64,000 bases of DNA from Flaccisagitta enflata (GCA_965153355.1 OZ231126.1:83638001-83702000); one strand, 5' to 3'. Counted from the stretch's first letter, positions 47,627 through 62,294 are shown. Numbers and translations: made by a program. The notes: generated from the sequence alone by a model not told the origin.

Positions 47627-47985
47627 CTCAAAAGTTTGTCCTCACTCACTACAATCTTTTGTTTATTATAATCTTTTTTTTTCTTTCAATAAATGTCCTC
47701 TCTCATCATACCTTTTTTCTTATATGGCTTTTTGTTTTTTTCTTCAAAGAATATATTCACTCACAATTTTTTTTCACCCCAAAAGTGTGTCCTCACCCAC
47801 CACAATCTTTTGTTTATATTATTTTTTTTCTCTCAATAGACGCCCTCACTAATCAGACCTTTTTTTCTTTAATAGCTTTTTATGTTTCACAACAAAGAAT
47901 TTGAACATTCATCATTTCAGAATTTGAATATTCACTATTTCATCCCAAAAGTTTGTCCTCACTCACCACAATCTTTTGTTTGTCA
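47627..47985. repeat. ~160-bp T-rich tandem repeat
   Basis: AAAAGTTTGTCCTCACTCAC or a close variant, followed by CACAATCTTTTGTTT, occurs at about 47629, 47781 and 47945. T-rich sequence with (A/G)TTCACT(C)A words lies between. Confidence 0.8.
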
Positions 47986-48115
47986 TTTTGGTCATTTAAG
48001 TCGATTCAATCATTGCTGTCTTTTTAGTCTTTTTAGTTATTTTAAACAATAAGGTCAATTAAAGAGATTAAATCAGTTAATTTAATTAAGCTTAATGACA
48101 AAATTAACAATTTTC
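47986..48115. other. No recognisable gene
   Basis: AT-rich linker between two repeats. Confidence 0.4.
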
Positions 48116-48354
48116 CTAGGGAGGTCTAAAGAGACACCCTACTTTGTTGGTCCGTTGGTTGGTTGGTTGGTCGGTTGGTCGGTCCATTGTCTTGTCAGTC
48201 CGTCCGTCTGTCAGTCAGTTGGTCCGTCACACTTTATTTTTTTGGCGTTTATAGGTTTTTTGGCCTTGCTGCTCCTGCCCAAATGCTCCACTGACCGCAA
48301 TTGAGGTCCCTGCCCACCCGCACGCGACTAGGGTAGCTGTGTTTCCGGCCTTGT
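48116..48354 (-). mobile_element. Family A element, tail palindrome lost
   Basis: Reverse orientation: ACCCTACTTTGTTGG, GGTTGGTTGG/GGTCC microsatellite, CACACTTTATTTTTTTGGCG, GCCTTGCTGCTCCTGCCCAA, CAATTGAGGTCCCTGCCCAC, CGCACGCGACTAGGGTAGC and TTTCCGGCCTTGT. The palindrome region (48116-48135) has decayed to GGAGGTCTAAAGAGACACC. Confidence 0.85.
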
Positions 48355-48484
48355 TCTTTTCCAATTATCACTCTCACATAACGAATTCTTTAAATGTTCG
48401 CCAATTTGAGCAATTCACTTACAATTATTTTTTTCTATATTCAAAATTGATTTTTTAAAAGTTTTGATGATAGTAATAAAAAGT

Positions 48485-48725
48485 GAATTAAAGCGAAAAA
48501 TTTAAAATTTAAAAATTAAAAAAAATAAATAGATAAAAAAAAATAAAAAATAAAAAATAAAAGATGGAAAATGAAAAATGAAAATAAAAGATAAAAAAAT
48601 AAAAAAATAAAAAATAAAAATTGAGTGAAAAGTCATAAGTAAAAAACAAAAAAAAAAAAACAAATTTATCAAAAAAGAAAAAAATGAAAATTTTGAAAAA
48701 GACGAAATAAATAGATAATCACGAT
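48485..48725. repeat. A-rich (AAAT/AAAAT)n low-complexity tract
   Basis: About 240 bp with AAATAAAAAAT words and very little G or C. Confidence 0.9.
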
Positions 48726-48829
48726 TCACAGTATTGGCGACAGTTTTTTTTTGACACAATTTTTCTCCGATTCCATAATTGAAGTGAGGGTTCATGATTG
48801 ATGCCACAATTCACTTAGACCTATGGTCA

Positions 48830-48831
<2 letters not shown>

Positions 48832-48867
<36 letters not shown>

Positions 48868-48881
48868 ACACACACACACAC
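48832..48881. repeat. (GA)n-(CA)n microsatellite
   Basis: GA for about 30 bp then CA for about 20 bp. Confidence 0.92.
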
Positions 48882-49039
48882 GAACGTTGTTGAGAATGTT
48901 GAGGGATATAGAAGAAGAAAACAAGAAAGCAGAGATAGAGAGAAAAGAAATTGGAATTGGTGGTGGGCTGGTGGCGACGCGCGGATCGCCATCATCTCAA
49001 CTCTCACTGAGAATTGCCCTTTTGCCTCCAAAACATTTA

Positions 49040-50419
<1,380 letters not shown>

Positions 50420-50593
50420 CAGTCACACTTCACTAGAGTGCATTCAAAGGGACTGGGCTAAACAATACCTTCTAGTGAAGCTGCCTTATTGCCAATAGAA
50501 AAATAATTACAAAATCTCTCATGGGACTGAAACTTATATGCCTTTTAGGCGGGCATGCCCTATTAGCGGGTGCGCTCTAGTGAAGCTCCACTG
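50420..50593. mobile_element. TA-flanked miniature inverted-repeat element, copy 1
   Basis: CAGTCACACTTCACTAGAGTGC to GCGCTCTAGTGAAGCTCCACTG, 174 bp, with TA on each side (50418-50419, 50594-50595). The inside shares GTGAAGCTGCCTTATTGCCA with copy 2. Tc1/mariner-type by its target; no transposase. Confidence 0.9.
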
Positions 50594-50638
50594 TACTTAT
50601 TACCTAATATCAAAACTATGTCAAATCATATATATATA

Positions 50639-50808
50639 CAGTTGAGCTTCACTTGAGCGCATTGTAACGGACTGAGTTAAATTATGCCTTGTAGTGAAGC
50701 TGCCTTATTGCCAATATAAAAATAACTACAAAATATCTCATAGGACTGCAAATTTTTGCCTTATAAGCAGGCTACCTTGTTAGCTTGCGCTCTAGTGAAG
50801 CTTTAGCT
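50639..50808. mobile_element. TA-flanked miniature inverted-repeat element, copy 2
   Basis: CAGTTGAGCTTCACTTGAGC to TGCGCTCTAGTGAAGCTTTA, about 170 bp, TA before and after. Same orientation as copy 1 and 45 bp away. Internal similarity is high, including GTGAAGCTGCCTTATTGCCA. Confidence 0.88.
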
Positions 50809-50940
50809 TAGTTTATATTATATTATATGTTATAGATAATGTATTGTATCAATCTTAATGGATATTGTATTGTATTGGTATTGTATTGTGTTGTCCCAAT
50901 ACTTGTGAGTATTGTATTGGTATTGTATAGTTGACAAAAT

Positions 50941-50944
<4 letters not shown>

Positions 50945-50996
<52 letters not shown>
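50945..50996. repeat. (GA)n microsatellite
   Basis: About 50 bp of GA. Confidence 0.93.
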
Positions 50997-51000
<4 letters not shown>

Positions 51001-52977
51001 AAACAAAGTTGGCACATATGGGCAGCTGAACTTTTCTCTTCAACCCTCATGAATGATCTTTAATGTTCTTTATTTTGTGTGTGTCGCTGTCATCTTCCGA
51101 CTAAGAAAGGTGATGGACCGTTTGGTTAATCAACGGGAATGATTTATCGTCCTTCATAATCTATGCAACGAATGAGAGTAAAAGAAAAATAAAAGAGATA
51201 TTGAGAAAAAGTACCTTTCCATGTTCTACTTAAAATTTCGCTGACGATGTTGATGAACCAATTGATATATAATCAGAAGAAAAAAAAGACAATAAAAAAT
51301 GGGTTCTCATCTTTTTTCTCGGTCGGTTGTTTTTTAATGATTCTTATCCAAATGAAGAAAATAATCACCCATAAAGATAACTCCCATTTTTTTTTCTTCC
51401 TGTTGATGATGAAGTTGAGTTTTGAGAGACGAGAAGGAAATAGGAAACACGCCATCTACGATATTTCTGGGTCATCGATGTCTTGATTACCACTTATTTT
51501 GTACGAAATTACTTCCCTCTATTTCGCGATTTTAGACCAGAAAAAGACAGTCAGAGAGAGAGAGACAAAGGTGGCAAGGTCAATCGAAGAGGAAAGTAGA
51601 CAAGGACTCGGTGCAAATTTTAGATCCAATAAAGTGCCGTACAAAATGTCGCCCAAAATATAGAGATTGACCTTAGATCCGGAATCTGAGTCCTTGTGAA
51701 TTTTCCGATTTCTCTTTTAAATGCGGCCAGTCTAGAGGGACTAACGACATGAGCTTGAGGTCTAATTAATCAGCTTGAATTTGGTCCTGAAAGATACCTT
51801 GGTGTATGCACATAACTTTGTTGATCTCATTAATGAGGATTTTTTTCTGAAATAAAAGTGGGGTGCAATCGATAGGAAATTGTATATTTTGCCTAGATCC
51901 AAAATCTTGTATTTCACTTTTTAAAAAAAAACTTTAAAAATTTGGGTGTCGTGCGTCGGGGACTTGATAAAGAAAAAAAGATATCCAAAATCCTGTAACT
52001 TTACCTTTTTTTCAAAAAAACTTGGACTCTCCGCCATATTTTCAAAGAAAGTTTAAAGATTTTCCTGGAATTTTTTCAGCTTGATATGGTTCAAACAAAT
52101 GCTCATAACTTCAAAAGTAATTGAGCCAGAACCTTGAAATTTGAAACGTGCAATATTGAAAGCGCTGAGCAGGTCCATGCAATAGATTGAGCTAATGACT
52201 GACCTAGGAAAATTTTCGAGTCTACAAAAGTCTACAAAATACCATTGTTTTTTTTTTTTTTTTGTTGTTTTTTTCTTTAAATTTAGATAAAGTAATTGGT
52301 ATTGGTATTGTTTTGTATTTTCTGAATAAGATAACATGTTTACTAAAAGGCCACTGATAAGAATGTGAAAAATTTTCAAATTCTTTAAGCACAACTCATA
52401 ACATAATCATTTGATTTCTTGTGCATGATTTGAAGGCCTACACAAAGCCGTATCAATAAGATTAGTATGAAAAAAAAAGCTCTTCACTTCCTTGATAAGT
52501 TTTGGATTACCTTGATGAAAAGCCCTCACTCAGCCAGTTTTTACCTGCCCCTCCCCACGTATTTTTTGTAGGTCCTGATTCGACAGAGGCAAAGAAATTT
52601 GCAAAGATTTTTTCTTTATTTGATGCTAACAAATATGAAATAGAATAATGGTTTATATTCACACAAAATAGTGTAGCACGATGAAAATAAATGGCGAAGT
52701 AAGTGAAGCAATTCAAATAATCATCCAAGACAAATTTTAGAGAGAGCATGGGCAAAAGGCAGACTTACCAACTAGCCTACAGACACATATATCTATCTTT
52801 CAATCAAATCATGAGATATATCAGAAGCTCCATAAGGACAATGACGCCTGAATAAGTGTTTTCCATCATTCGTGGATATGGACAATAAAAAAGATGTCAA
52901 CAGAAAAAAAAAAAGAAATTGATCAATAATTTTGAGGGCGATTCTCAAAAATCCCGGATGGAATCAGGGCGTCAAGT
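50997..52977. other. No recognisable gene; distant family D similarity
   Basis: At 51855-51920, GATAGGAAATTGTATATTTTG followed by CCTAGATCCAAAATCTTGTA parallels the GGAAATTACCTAATTTGCC phrase of family D, without the D tail. The rest is AT-rich with T runs (52244-52263) and no gene motif. Confidence 0.5.
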
Positions 52978-53205
<228 letters not shown>

Positions 53206-53362
53206 ATTTAACAACGATGATTTGGGCGCCATCCAAAAAAGAAAAAAAATCCGCTGAGTTTGCTTCAAAATCAGTTTTGTCATACAAATTTTTCCCCTCC
53301 TCTATTCTTTTCTCGCTAACCTGGAACTTAGTGGGTGGTAAATGGTGCCGTTTTCATTTTGT

Positions 53363-53948
<586 letters not shown>

Positions 53949-54114
53949 GTTCAATGAGGTCGTTTGTCCTTCACTTCAATCATCTGTCTGTGCATCTGTC
54001 TAATCAATTGTCATTATCTGCATCAGTTAGTCATACTCTCCTACTGGTTTGTCCATTCTATGAGTTCGTCTACTTGTCTACCTGTATGACAGTTTTTTTT
54101 TTACCTGTATCTCG

Positions 54115-54117
<3 letters not shown>

Positions 54118-54195
<78 letters not shown>
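54118..54195. repeat. (CT)n microsatellite
   Basis: About 77 bp of CT. Confidence 0.95.
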
Positions 54196-54198
<3 letters not shown>

Positions 54199-54310
54199 GT
54201 TCTGTTATCATGATGATCATCGTCAACTTCATGATCTGTGATGAGTGGGAACTCAAAATGTTTATTGAACTGAAAGAAATAAGAATCCAGTTTTTATTCC
54301 ACTTGTTCTT

Positions 54311-54507
<197 letters not shown>

Positions 54508-54743
54508 CGTAGTTTAAAACAAGCGGTTCAACCAGAACAAAATTCGCCTTGGGGCCATTTGAAAGAATTAAATCCGATTTTTACGAAAGATCATAATAAT
54601 CATCAATTCATAGTCCCCTCAAGAGTTCGATTTCTGTTTGCCATAAGACTATCATAACACGTTAAATACTTCAAATACGAACATGAGTGCGTGTGTTTGT
54701 GTTCTTCGATACACTGACTCTGATCCTCTTTAAGCGGATAAAA

Positions 54744-54800
54744 ACAAGGCCGGATACACGCTTTCCCAAGTCGCGTGCGAATGGGCAGGGGCAGTGATGA
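54744..54800 (+). mobile_element. Family A element head, interrupted by family B
   Basis: ACAAGGCCGGATACACGC, CAAGTCGCGTGCGAATGGGC and AGGGGCAGTGATG, then a switch to family B sequence at about 54801. The matching tail lies at 55420-55538. Confidence 0.88.
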
Positions 54801-54803
54801 ACA

Positions 54804-55403
54804 GGTCGCCCAAGGGCAATATGTGGTCAGCGATACCCGTTGCCCTGCTTTGAGTGATTGTGAATTGGAGAGAGGGGGAGCAGGGCAGCGGCCCCGAAGG
54901 GGACGATGTCCTGTAGAACACAGGGGGAATTCTATTTGTCTTGACTCAAGAAGTGGTTGAGATGCTGTCTGAAGGCCTTCAAGAGGTCTAAGAAGGCTGA
55001 TGTAAGACCTGAGAATGTCAATCAGAAGCTTGAGATAGCTAGCCCTGAGAATTTGGAATAGAGGTCCGAGAAGCCTAATTTGAGGCCTGAGAGGCCAGGT
55101 TTGAGGCCTGAGAGGCCGGATTTGAGACCTGAGAGGCTGGATTTGAGGCTTGAGAGGCTGGATTTGAAGCCTGAGAGGCTGGATTTGAGGCCTGAGAGGC
55201 TGGATTTGAGGCCTGAGAGGCTGGATTTGAGGCCTGAGGTCAGATTTGAGGTCCCGGTGCCCAGATTTGAGGCCTGAGGGGCCCAATGAGGGGGGGGACG
55301 AACGAACGGACAAACGAACGGACAAACGAACGGACAAACGAACGAACAAAAGTCCCCTGTGTTCTACAGGACATCGTCCCCTACGGGGCCGCTGCCCAAA
55401 AAG
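54804..55403 (+). mobile_element. Family B element, copy B4, inside an A element
   Basis: Head TCGCCCAAGGGCAATATGTG, GATACCCGTTGCCCTGCTTT, then GCAGGGCAGCGGCCCCGAAG and TGTCCTGTAGAACACAGG. The core is a 21-bp minisatellite (55055-55270) of GAGGCCTGAGAGGCTGGATT + T. Then GACGAACG/GACAAACG repeats, the inverse end TGTTCTACAGGACATCGTCC and GGGGCCGCTGCCC, then AAAAAG. The most complete B copy, about 600 bp. The 21-bp unit keeps frames open (RPERLDL repeats), with no sign of a real protein. Confidence 0.9.
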
Positions 55404-55419
55404 CTTAATATGAATATAA

Positions 55420-55538
55420 ACTCGACTACCCTACCACCCGACCACCTGAACAACCCACCAACCGACCAACCAACCAACCAACCAACCAACCTACTGATGG
55501 ACCAACAAAGTGGATCAATGAGTCAGCACGCGACGATT
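55420..55538 (+). mobile_element. Family A element tail, continuation of 54744-54800
   Basis: CGACTACCCTACCACCCGAC, (CCAA)n/(GACC) repeats, GGACCAACAAAGTGGATCAA, and a decayed palindrome AGTCAGCACGCGACG, as in other A tails. Confidence 0.75.
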
Positions 55539-56962
55539 AACTCAGGTGTTGGAAGTTATACACATTGTTATGTATGAGGTGTTGTTATTGATATCTGATA
55601 TCCCACGTTATATTGTATGCCTATGTATATGTTACTGTTTATAGACATTGTTACCTTTTTTAACAACACTGATTGACCACACCGCTCAAACATTGGCTTA
55701 AGGCCATATCAATACCAGTATCATCTAAGAAAGAGCAATTTATCATAGAAGGTAAGGGGGCAAATCAACGAATCATGGTGGGTAAAACCAAAGCTTCGCA
55801 GAACTATATTTGCCATTTGGTGGCCCTGCCCTAAAAATACTTCAAACTTAGAAAATGTTACTAAGACTGATGAAGGCCAATTAGGACCTCAGGAAAAAAA
55901 AGAAAAGAAAAGAAATGAAAAGAAAAAGAAGATCTCGATTCTCAATTGTTATTTTAGATTTTTATTTTCGAACCGCCGCCGTAGAAACGAATCATTAACA
56001 TTAAGAAAATGAGAGCCGCGCCATCGTAATCCTAAATGTTTATTATACCCGTTTTTATATCAGGAGCACCGACCCGAGCTGGGCGGCTTCTTCTGAGGGC
56101 AACGGAAAAAAGGCCCTTTAGCAAATTTTTATTTCTATTTTTGGAATTTCTTTTCTTCTTTCTTTTTATATTTCGATCAATGACAAAGTCATTTCAAGTT
56201 GGAAGAATATTGTTATGACATGTGCAACAAAAAGTTGAAATATAGTTACAAAATACTTGTCATCTGAAAAAGCAAAAGGAACTTTATTTCTGTACAATAT
56301 ATGCTTCCACTCATATACATACAAATCCAATCTTAGGCTATAACCCCTAACTTTTTGGTTAAAGAAATAATTATCAGTAACTCATGGATGGGTATTTTTA
56401 TACAGATATTAAGGGTTTTGTTTAAAACCTTAATCTAGCGCTGACTTCTGGCATTGGATGGGTTTTCCAATTCAGCTATGATATAAGTTAAACATAATTG
56501 AAAAATTGGAACTGAGGGGTCCATGCCCCCAGTTTTGATCCTTTTCCTCAATTAATGGGCTGGGACATGGTGAATTTTTACTAAGGGGGTAAGGTTACTT
56601 TTTCTAAATGATTAAAGGGAATTAAGCCTTCATCTTCTAAGAAGATATACCATGGGATGATAGGTCTCCATGAAAGGTAAAAAGTGAATGTCCATATAAC
56701 ACTATAAAAAGAAAAAGAAATACGACAGACCAAAAGACGCTATAAGTGTATTCTTTTTTCTTTAAATGTGTTTTATTCAAAATCAGGTCTTGGCAACTTT
56801 GATGAACTTACCCCTTACAAGAGCAAGGAAATCTACTTCAGCTTTTAAAGTATGAAATACCTATTTATTAGATTGACTTGTATGTTAAAGCATTCTTCTA
56901 TTGACTCCATCATTTTCAGTCTATTTTTCATTCTTATGACACACATGACACACATTGAGTAA
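55539..56962. other. No recognisable gene
   Basis: AT-rich sequence. No protein motif recognised on either strand. Confidence 0.5.
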
Positions 56963-57120
56963 ACAAGGCCGGATACACGGCTACCCCAGTCGCGTGCGGG
57001 TGGGCAGGGGCTGTATTTGAGGTTACTTGATCTCTTGGGCAGGAGCAGCAAGGCCAAAGACCGCAAAACCCCACAAAAAGTAAAGTGTGACGGACGGACG
57101 GACGGACGGACGAACAGACG

Positions 57121-57154
<34 letters not shown>

Positions 57155-57303
57155 AGACGACGGACAGACGGACAGACAGACGGACAGACGAACAGACAGA
57201 CAGACAGACAGACGGACGACGAACAGACAGACAGACGACAGACGAACAGACAGACGAACGGACAGACGGACGGACCAACAAAGCGGGGTGTAGAGTCGCG
57301 CTG
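56963..57303 (+). mobile_element. Family A element with expanded microsatellite
   Basis: ACAAGGCCGGATACACGG, CCCCAGTCGCGTGCGGGTGG, GGTTACTTGATCTCTTGGGC, AGGAGCAGCAAGGCC and AAAAGTAAAGTGTGACGG, then about 200 bp of GACG/GACA repeats and AGCGGGGTGTAGAGTCGCG, where a T run replaces the second arm of the palindrome. Confidence 0.92.
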
Positions 57304-57668
57304 TTTTTTTTTTTTTTTTTACACCAAATGCTATGGTGACTGGAAAACAATGAAATAGTCTGTCTGGTTATTCGCTGATTCTTTTCGCCGTTCAGCTTCC
57401 CCACTCTCACCACTTAACCTCCAGTATTCAACATTCTCACAACTTTCCCTCATACCCCGTTACTAGCATCGGCATATTCTCCTCCACTAAGGCCAGTATC
57501 CTCGATCCCTTTCCCCCCCCCCCCCCCTTCCCATTTTCCGTTTGTTCGCCATTCGAGCGCTTCTTATTATCCATCCCCACTTTGGGCTGATTTTGAAAAC
57601 TTCCTCGGCGCCGAGAGGAAAATTCTTTTTTTTTTTTTTCATTTCAAATGTTTGATTTTCCACTTTTT
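57304..57668. other. No recognisable gene; homopolymer runs
   Basis: T run (57305-57320), C run (57508-57526) and another T run (57627-57639). No motif. Confidence 0.5.
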
Positions 57669-57810
57669 AGTTGCGGACACGCAACTCTATAAGAGGCTTT
57701 GTCCGTCCGTCGGTCCGTCCGTCCGTAACGATCGAGTCGAAAAGTGGGAAACCGCGCATTTCCGCCCCTGCCCACCCGTCCGCAACTGATGGCCGTGTAT
57801 CCGGCCTTGT
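57669..57810 (-). mobile_element. Family A element, AGTTGCG subfamily, full length
   Basis: Reverse orientation. AGTTGCGGACACGCAACT (57669-57686, perfect 7-bp stem, loop GACA), TATAAGAGGCTTTGTCC, GTCC repeats, CGAGTCGAAAAGTGGGAAAC, CGCATTTCCGCCCCTGCCCA, CCGTCCGCAACTGATGGCC and GTGTATCCGGCCTTGT. The head motif AGTTGCGGAC matches the tail arm exactly, although it differs from the common AGTCGCGTGC. Confidence 0.93.
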
Positions 57811-58821
<1,011 letters not shown>

Positions 58822-58924
58822 CGTGCAAAGGTAACCTCCAGAGAGTTGGACACTTTTGCTGTTTCTTTTGTCTCTTTCTTCGCTCTTTGCGCAACTGAAA
58901 AACTTTAAAAAATCTGATGATGGC

Positions 58925-59068
58925 GGCGACGGAGTAGGAGGAAGAGGCGGAGGAGGAGGAGGAAGAGGCGGAGGAGGAGGAGGAAGAGGCGGAGGAGGAG
59001 GAGGAAGAGGCGGAGGAGGAGGAGGCGGAGGAGGAGGAGAAAGTGTCTGCGGCGGCGGCGGCGGCGTC
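58925..59068. repeat. GGAGGAGGAGGAAGAGGC minisatellite
   Basis: An 18-24 bp higher-order unit of GGA/GGC triplets repeated about six times, followed by GGCGGCGGCGG. Gly- or Ser-rich open frames here are repeat translations. Confidence 0.9.
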
Positions 59069-59490
59069 GGAAGATGAGAAAGCCATCATCTTCATTTATA
59101 CCATTGAGGCTACTGTTAAGTCCACCCTCTTTTTCTGCCACCACTAGCCACCACCGTCATCAAGATTCCAAACCCCACCGCACTCACCTGGGTGCCATCA
59201 CCGCCAACATTTCCACTGCTGCCGCCCCAATCGCTTTAAGCGCTGCTGCTCTGCAACTGGCAATGTCAATGAAGATGCTGCTGCTGCTGCTGCTGGGGTG
59301 GCGGCGGCACCTACATTTATCACAGTGTCAAAATTAACATTGATAGTCGCGAAGGTATTCGGCAGTCAGCGGTACCCATATATCCTTAGGTTGATGACGG
59401 TGAAGGTGCTTATAACACTTAATTAACAGCAATGCCTTCAAAATGACAGCAACCTTGCAATAGTTGGTGGTCTGAAAACACCAGCGACGG
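59069..59490. other. No recognisable gene; CTG/GCC triplet patches
   Basis: GCTGCTGCTGCTGCTGCTG near 59277 and GCCGCC words. The plus-strand 87-codon frame (59074-59337) is Ala/Leu-rich low complexity. Confidence 0.45.
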
Positions 59491-59492
59491 GT

Positions 59493-59562
59493 ACAAAGAA
59501 GGCCAGATGCACGGCCAGACAAGTTGCGTGCATATGGGAAAGGGCACTGATAAATCGAGGCC
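59493..59562 (+). mobile_element. Family A element head
   Basis: ACAAAGAAGGCCAGATGCAC, GGCCAGACAAGTTGCGTGCA, TATGGGAAAGGGCACTGATA. The AGTTGCGTG head motif belongs with the AGTTGC subfamily. No tail follows. Confidence 0.7.
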
Positions 59563-59621
59563 AAGTTATGGCCAATAAGTGAGCCTCGCATGATTAAGAA
59601 TTTGTGAATGATCGTTGTGAA

Positions 59622-59768
59622 TAAATGAATGAATGAATGAATGAATGAATGAATGAATGAATGAATGAATAAATGAATGAATGAATGAATGAAGGATGAA
59701 TGAATGAATGAATGAATGAATGAATGAATGAATGAATGAATGAATGAATGAATGAGTGAATGAATGAA
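59622..59768. repeat. (TGAA)n microsatellite
   Basis: About 145 bp of TGAA with one GGA interruption at about 59693. Confidence 0.95.
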
Positions 59769-59838
59769 AAACATTTTCAAAAAGAGTGTGGTGAGGCATG
59801 AGAGGTGATAGGAATGAAGAATGACGATAGTATTGACC

Positions 59839-59876
59839 GTTTTGCGTTTTGCGTTTTGCGTTTTGCGTTTGCGTTA
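59839..59876. repeat. GCGTTTT heptanucleotide repeat
   Basis: Five units of a 7-bp word directly before an A-type tail. CGTTTTTGCG-like words also occur inside the A copies at 17085 and 27451. Confidence 0.85.
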
Positions 59877-59929
59877 CAGACCGACCGACAGACGGACATG
59901 ACCTCTTATAGAAGTGCGAGGACGCACTT
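59877..59929 (+). mobile_element. Family A-type tail, AAGTGCG subfamily
   Basis: CAGACCGACCGACAGACGGA, CATGACCTCTTATAG, AAGTGCGAGGACGCACTT (59912-59929, perfect 7-bp stem, loop AGGA) and AAAA. The arms differ from AGTCGCG..CGCGACT at three positions on each side, all paired. Confidence 0.85.
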
Positions 59930-59952
59930 TAAAAGGTTTTTCAAGCATTTTT

Positions 59953-60100
59953 AGTCGCGGACTAGCGACTCTAAAGGAGGCTTTCTCCGTCCGTCCGTCC
60001 GTCCGTCCGTCCGTCCGTCCGTCCGTCCGTCCGTCCGTCCGTCCGTCCGTCCATTCGTTCGTCCGTTGGTGAGCACGAGTCGAAAAGTAGGAAAACGCGC
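59953..60100 (-). mobile_element. Family A element, inverted and adjacent to the preceding tail
   Basis: Reverse orientation. AGTCGCGGACTAGCGACT (59953-59970, perfect 6-bp stem), CTAAAGGAGGCTTTCTCC, about 70 bp of GTCC, then CGAGTCGAAAAGTAGGAAAA and CGCGC, where a CAA tract replaces the expected head. Its palindrome faces that of 59877-59929 across 23 bp. Confidence 0.85.
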
Positions 60101-60192
<92 letters not shown>

Positions 60193-60210
60193 CCACAACC
60201 ACAACCTCTA

Positions 60211-60309
<99 letters not shown>

Positions 60310-60325
60310 TCTCTCCCTCTCTTCG
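60101..60325. repeat. (CAA)n then (CT)n microsatellite
   Basis: About 90 bp of CAA/ACA (60101-60193), short CCACAA words, then about 110 bp of CT (60214-60325). Confidence 0.96.
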
Positions 60326-60523
60326 TCGGCGATATGATGGGACGGAAAGAGAGGACGATTCTGATTCCATTTATTCAAATCCATGGCCGGTGAGAAACAA
60401 ATTGAAATAGATGAGACATTTGAAGGAAATTACGATTGATTCCATAATAGATCCCATGGCTGAGAGAGAAAATGATGGCAAAGCAGCAGAATATGGCAAG
60501 GCGGGAACAAAAAGGAAGTGAAT

Positions 60524-60561
<38 letters not shown>

Positions 60562-60870
60562 ATACATCTACTTGCACAAGAACAAACTGTCCTGGTAACA
60601 TAAGACTGATAGCCGAGGATTGACCAAATCCTAGGGGCATTTCAGAATTTCTTTTTTTTTCAGAATTTCTTTTTTTTTGTTTTGGTAATGATGAGGTTTT
60701 GATTCAAATAATCCACTTTATATATAATCCAACAAAAAGCAAACATTGAACAAACAAATTAAGCCGTAGTGAAAACACCAGTCTATACAAGAGGCTCGCA
60801 TCTATGCATTTTTTTCAGGCCATATCAGTAAAGCCACTCATAACGCCATAATGGCACATCCAAGCGTGTA
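60326..60870. other. No recognisable gene; (GA)n at 60529-60558
   Basis: Unique-looking sequence with one 30-bp GA tract and a duplicated [24 protein letters not shown] word near 60640-60678. Confidence 0.5.
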
Positions 60871-61190
60871 TCATTTTCTTGATAAAACCGATCTCATGAT
60901 TTTCTCACTTCCCAATAAGGTTATTTCTATGCACATCTCCATGGATAGTTGAGCAGGTACCGTTTGGAGATATTCAAGAAATCTTTTGGAGATCACTCCA
61001 AGGCCAACAATCACCATCGGGATAACATCAAATTCACAATTTCACATTTTACCCAGTTCTACTCTTGGTCCACTGCATTTGGCAATCTTTTCATTCTCCT
61101 TAGATTGTACATTCATGTCACTTGGGCAGCTTATGTCTATAATGTATGTTTCTTAGGCTGTTTTGTCTCGTAGGACAATTCTGGCTCGTT
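60871..61190 (-). pseudogene. C-terminal fragment of a LINE-encoded protein
   Basis: On the minus strand fragments in successive frames read ANEPELSYETK, YIIDISCPSDMNVQSKENEK, then VIPMVIVGLGVISKRFLEYL and ITLLGSEKIMRSVLSRK, ending at a TGA at 60871-60873. The order IDIS-P-D-NV--KE-EK, VIPVVIGALGV, LLG-A-ILR-VL is familiar from the region after the reverse transcriptase domain in invertebrate LINE proteins. At least two frameshifts and stops separate the pieces, so it is dead. No reverse transcriptase core is present. The upstream side is cut by a GA tract at 61208. Confidence 0.72.
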
Positions 61191-61207
61191 TGCGCCAATT
61201 TGTCTGT

Positions 61208-61208
61208 C

Positions 61209-61276
<68 letters not shown>
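61208..61276. repeat. (GA)n microsatellite
   Basis: About 68 bp of GA with one AAAG interruption. Confidence 0.95.

Positions 61277-62294
<1,018 letters not shown>

Noticed and set aside
60949-61173. Plus-strand 74-codon membrane-like protein
   Set aside because: Antisense shadow of the LINE C-terminal fragment on the minus strand.
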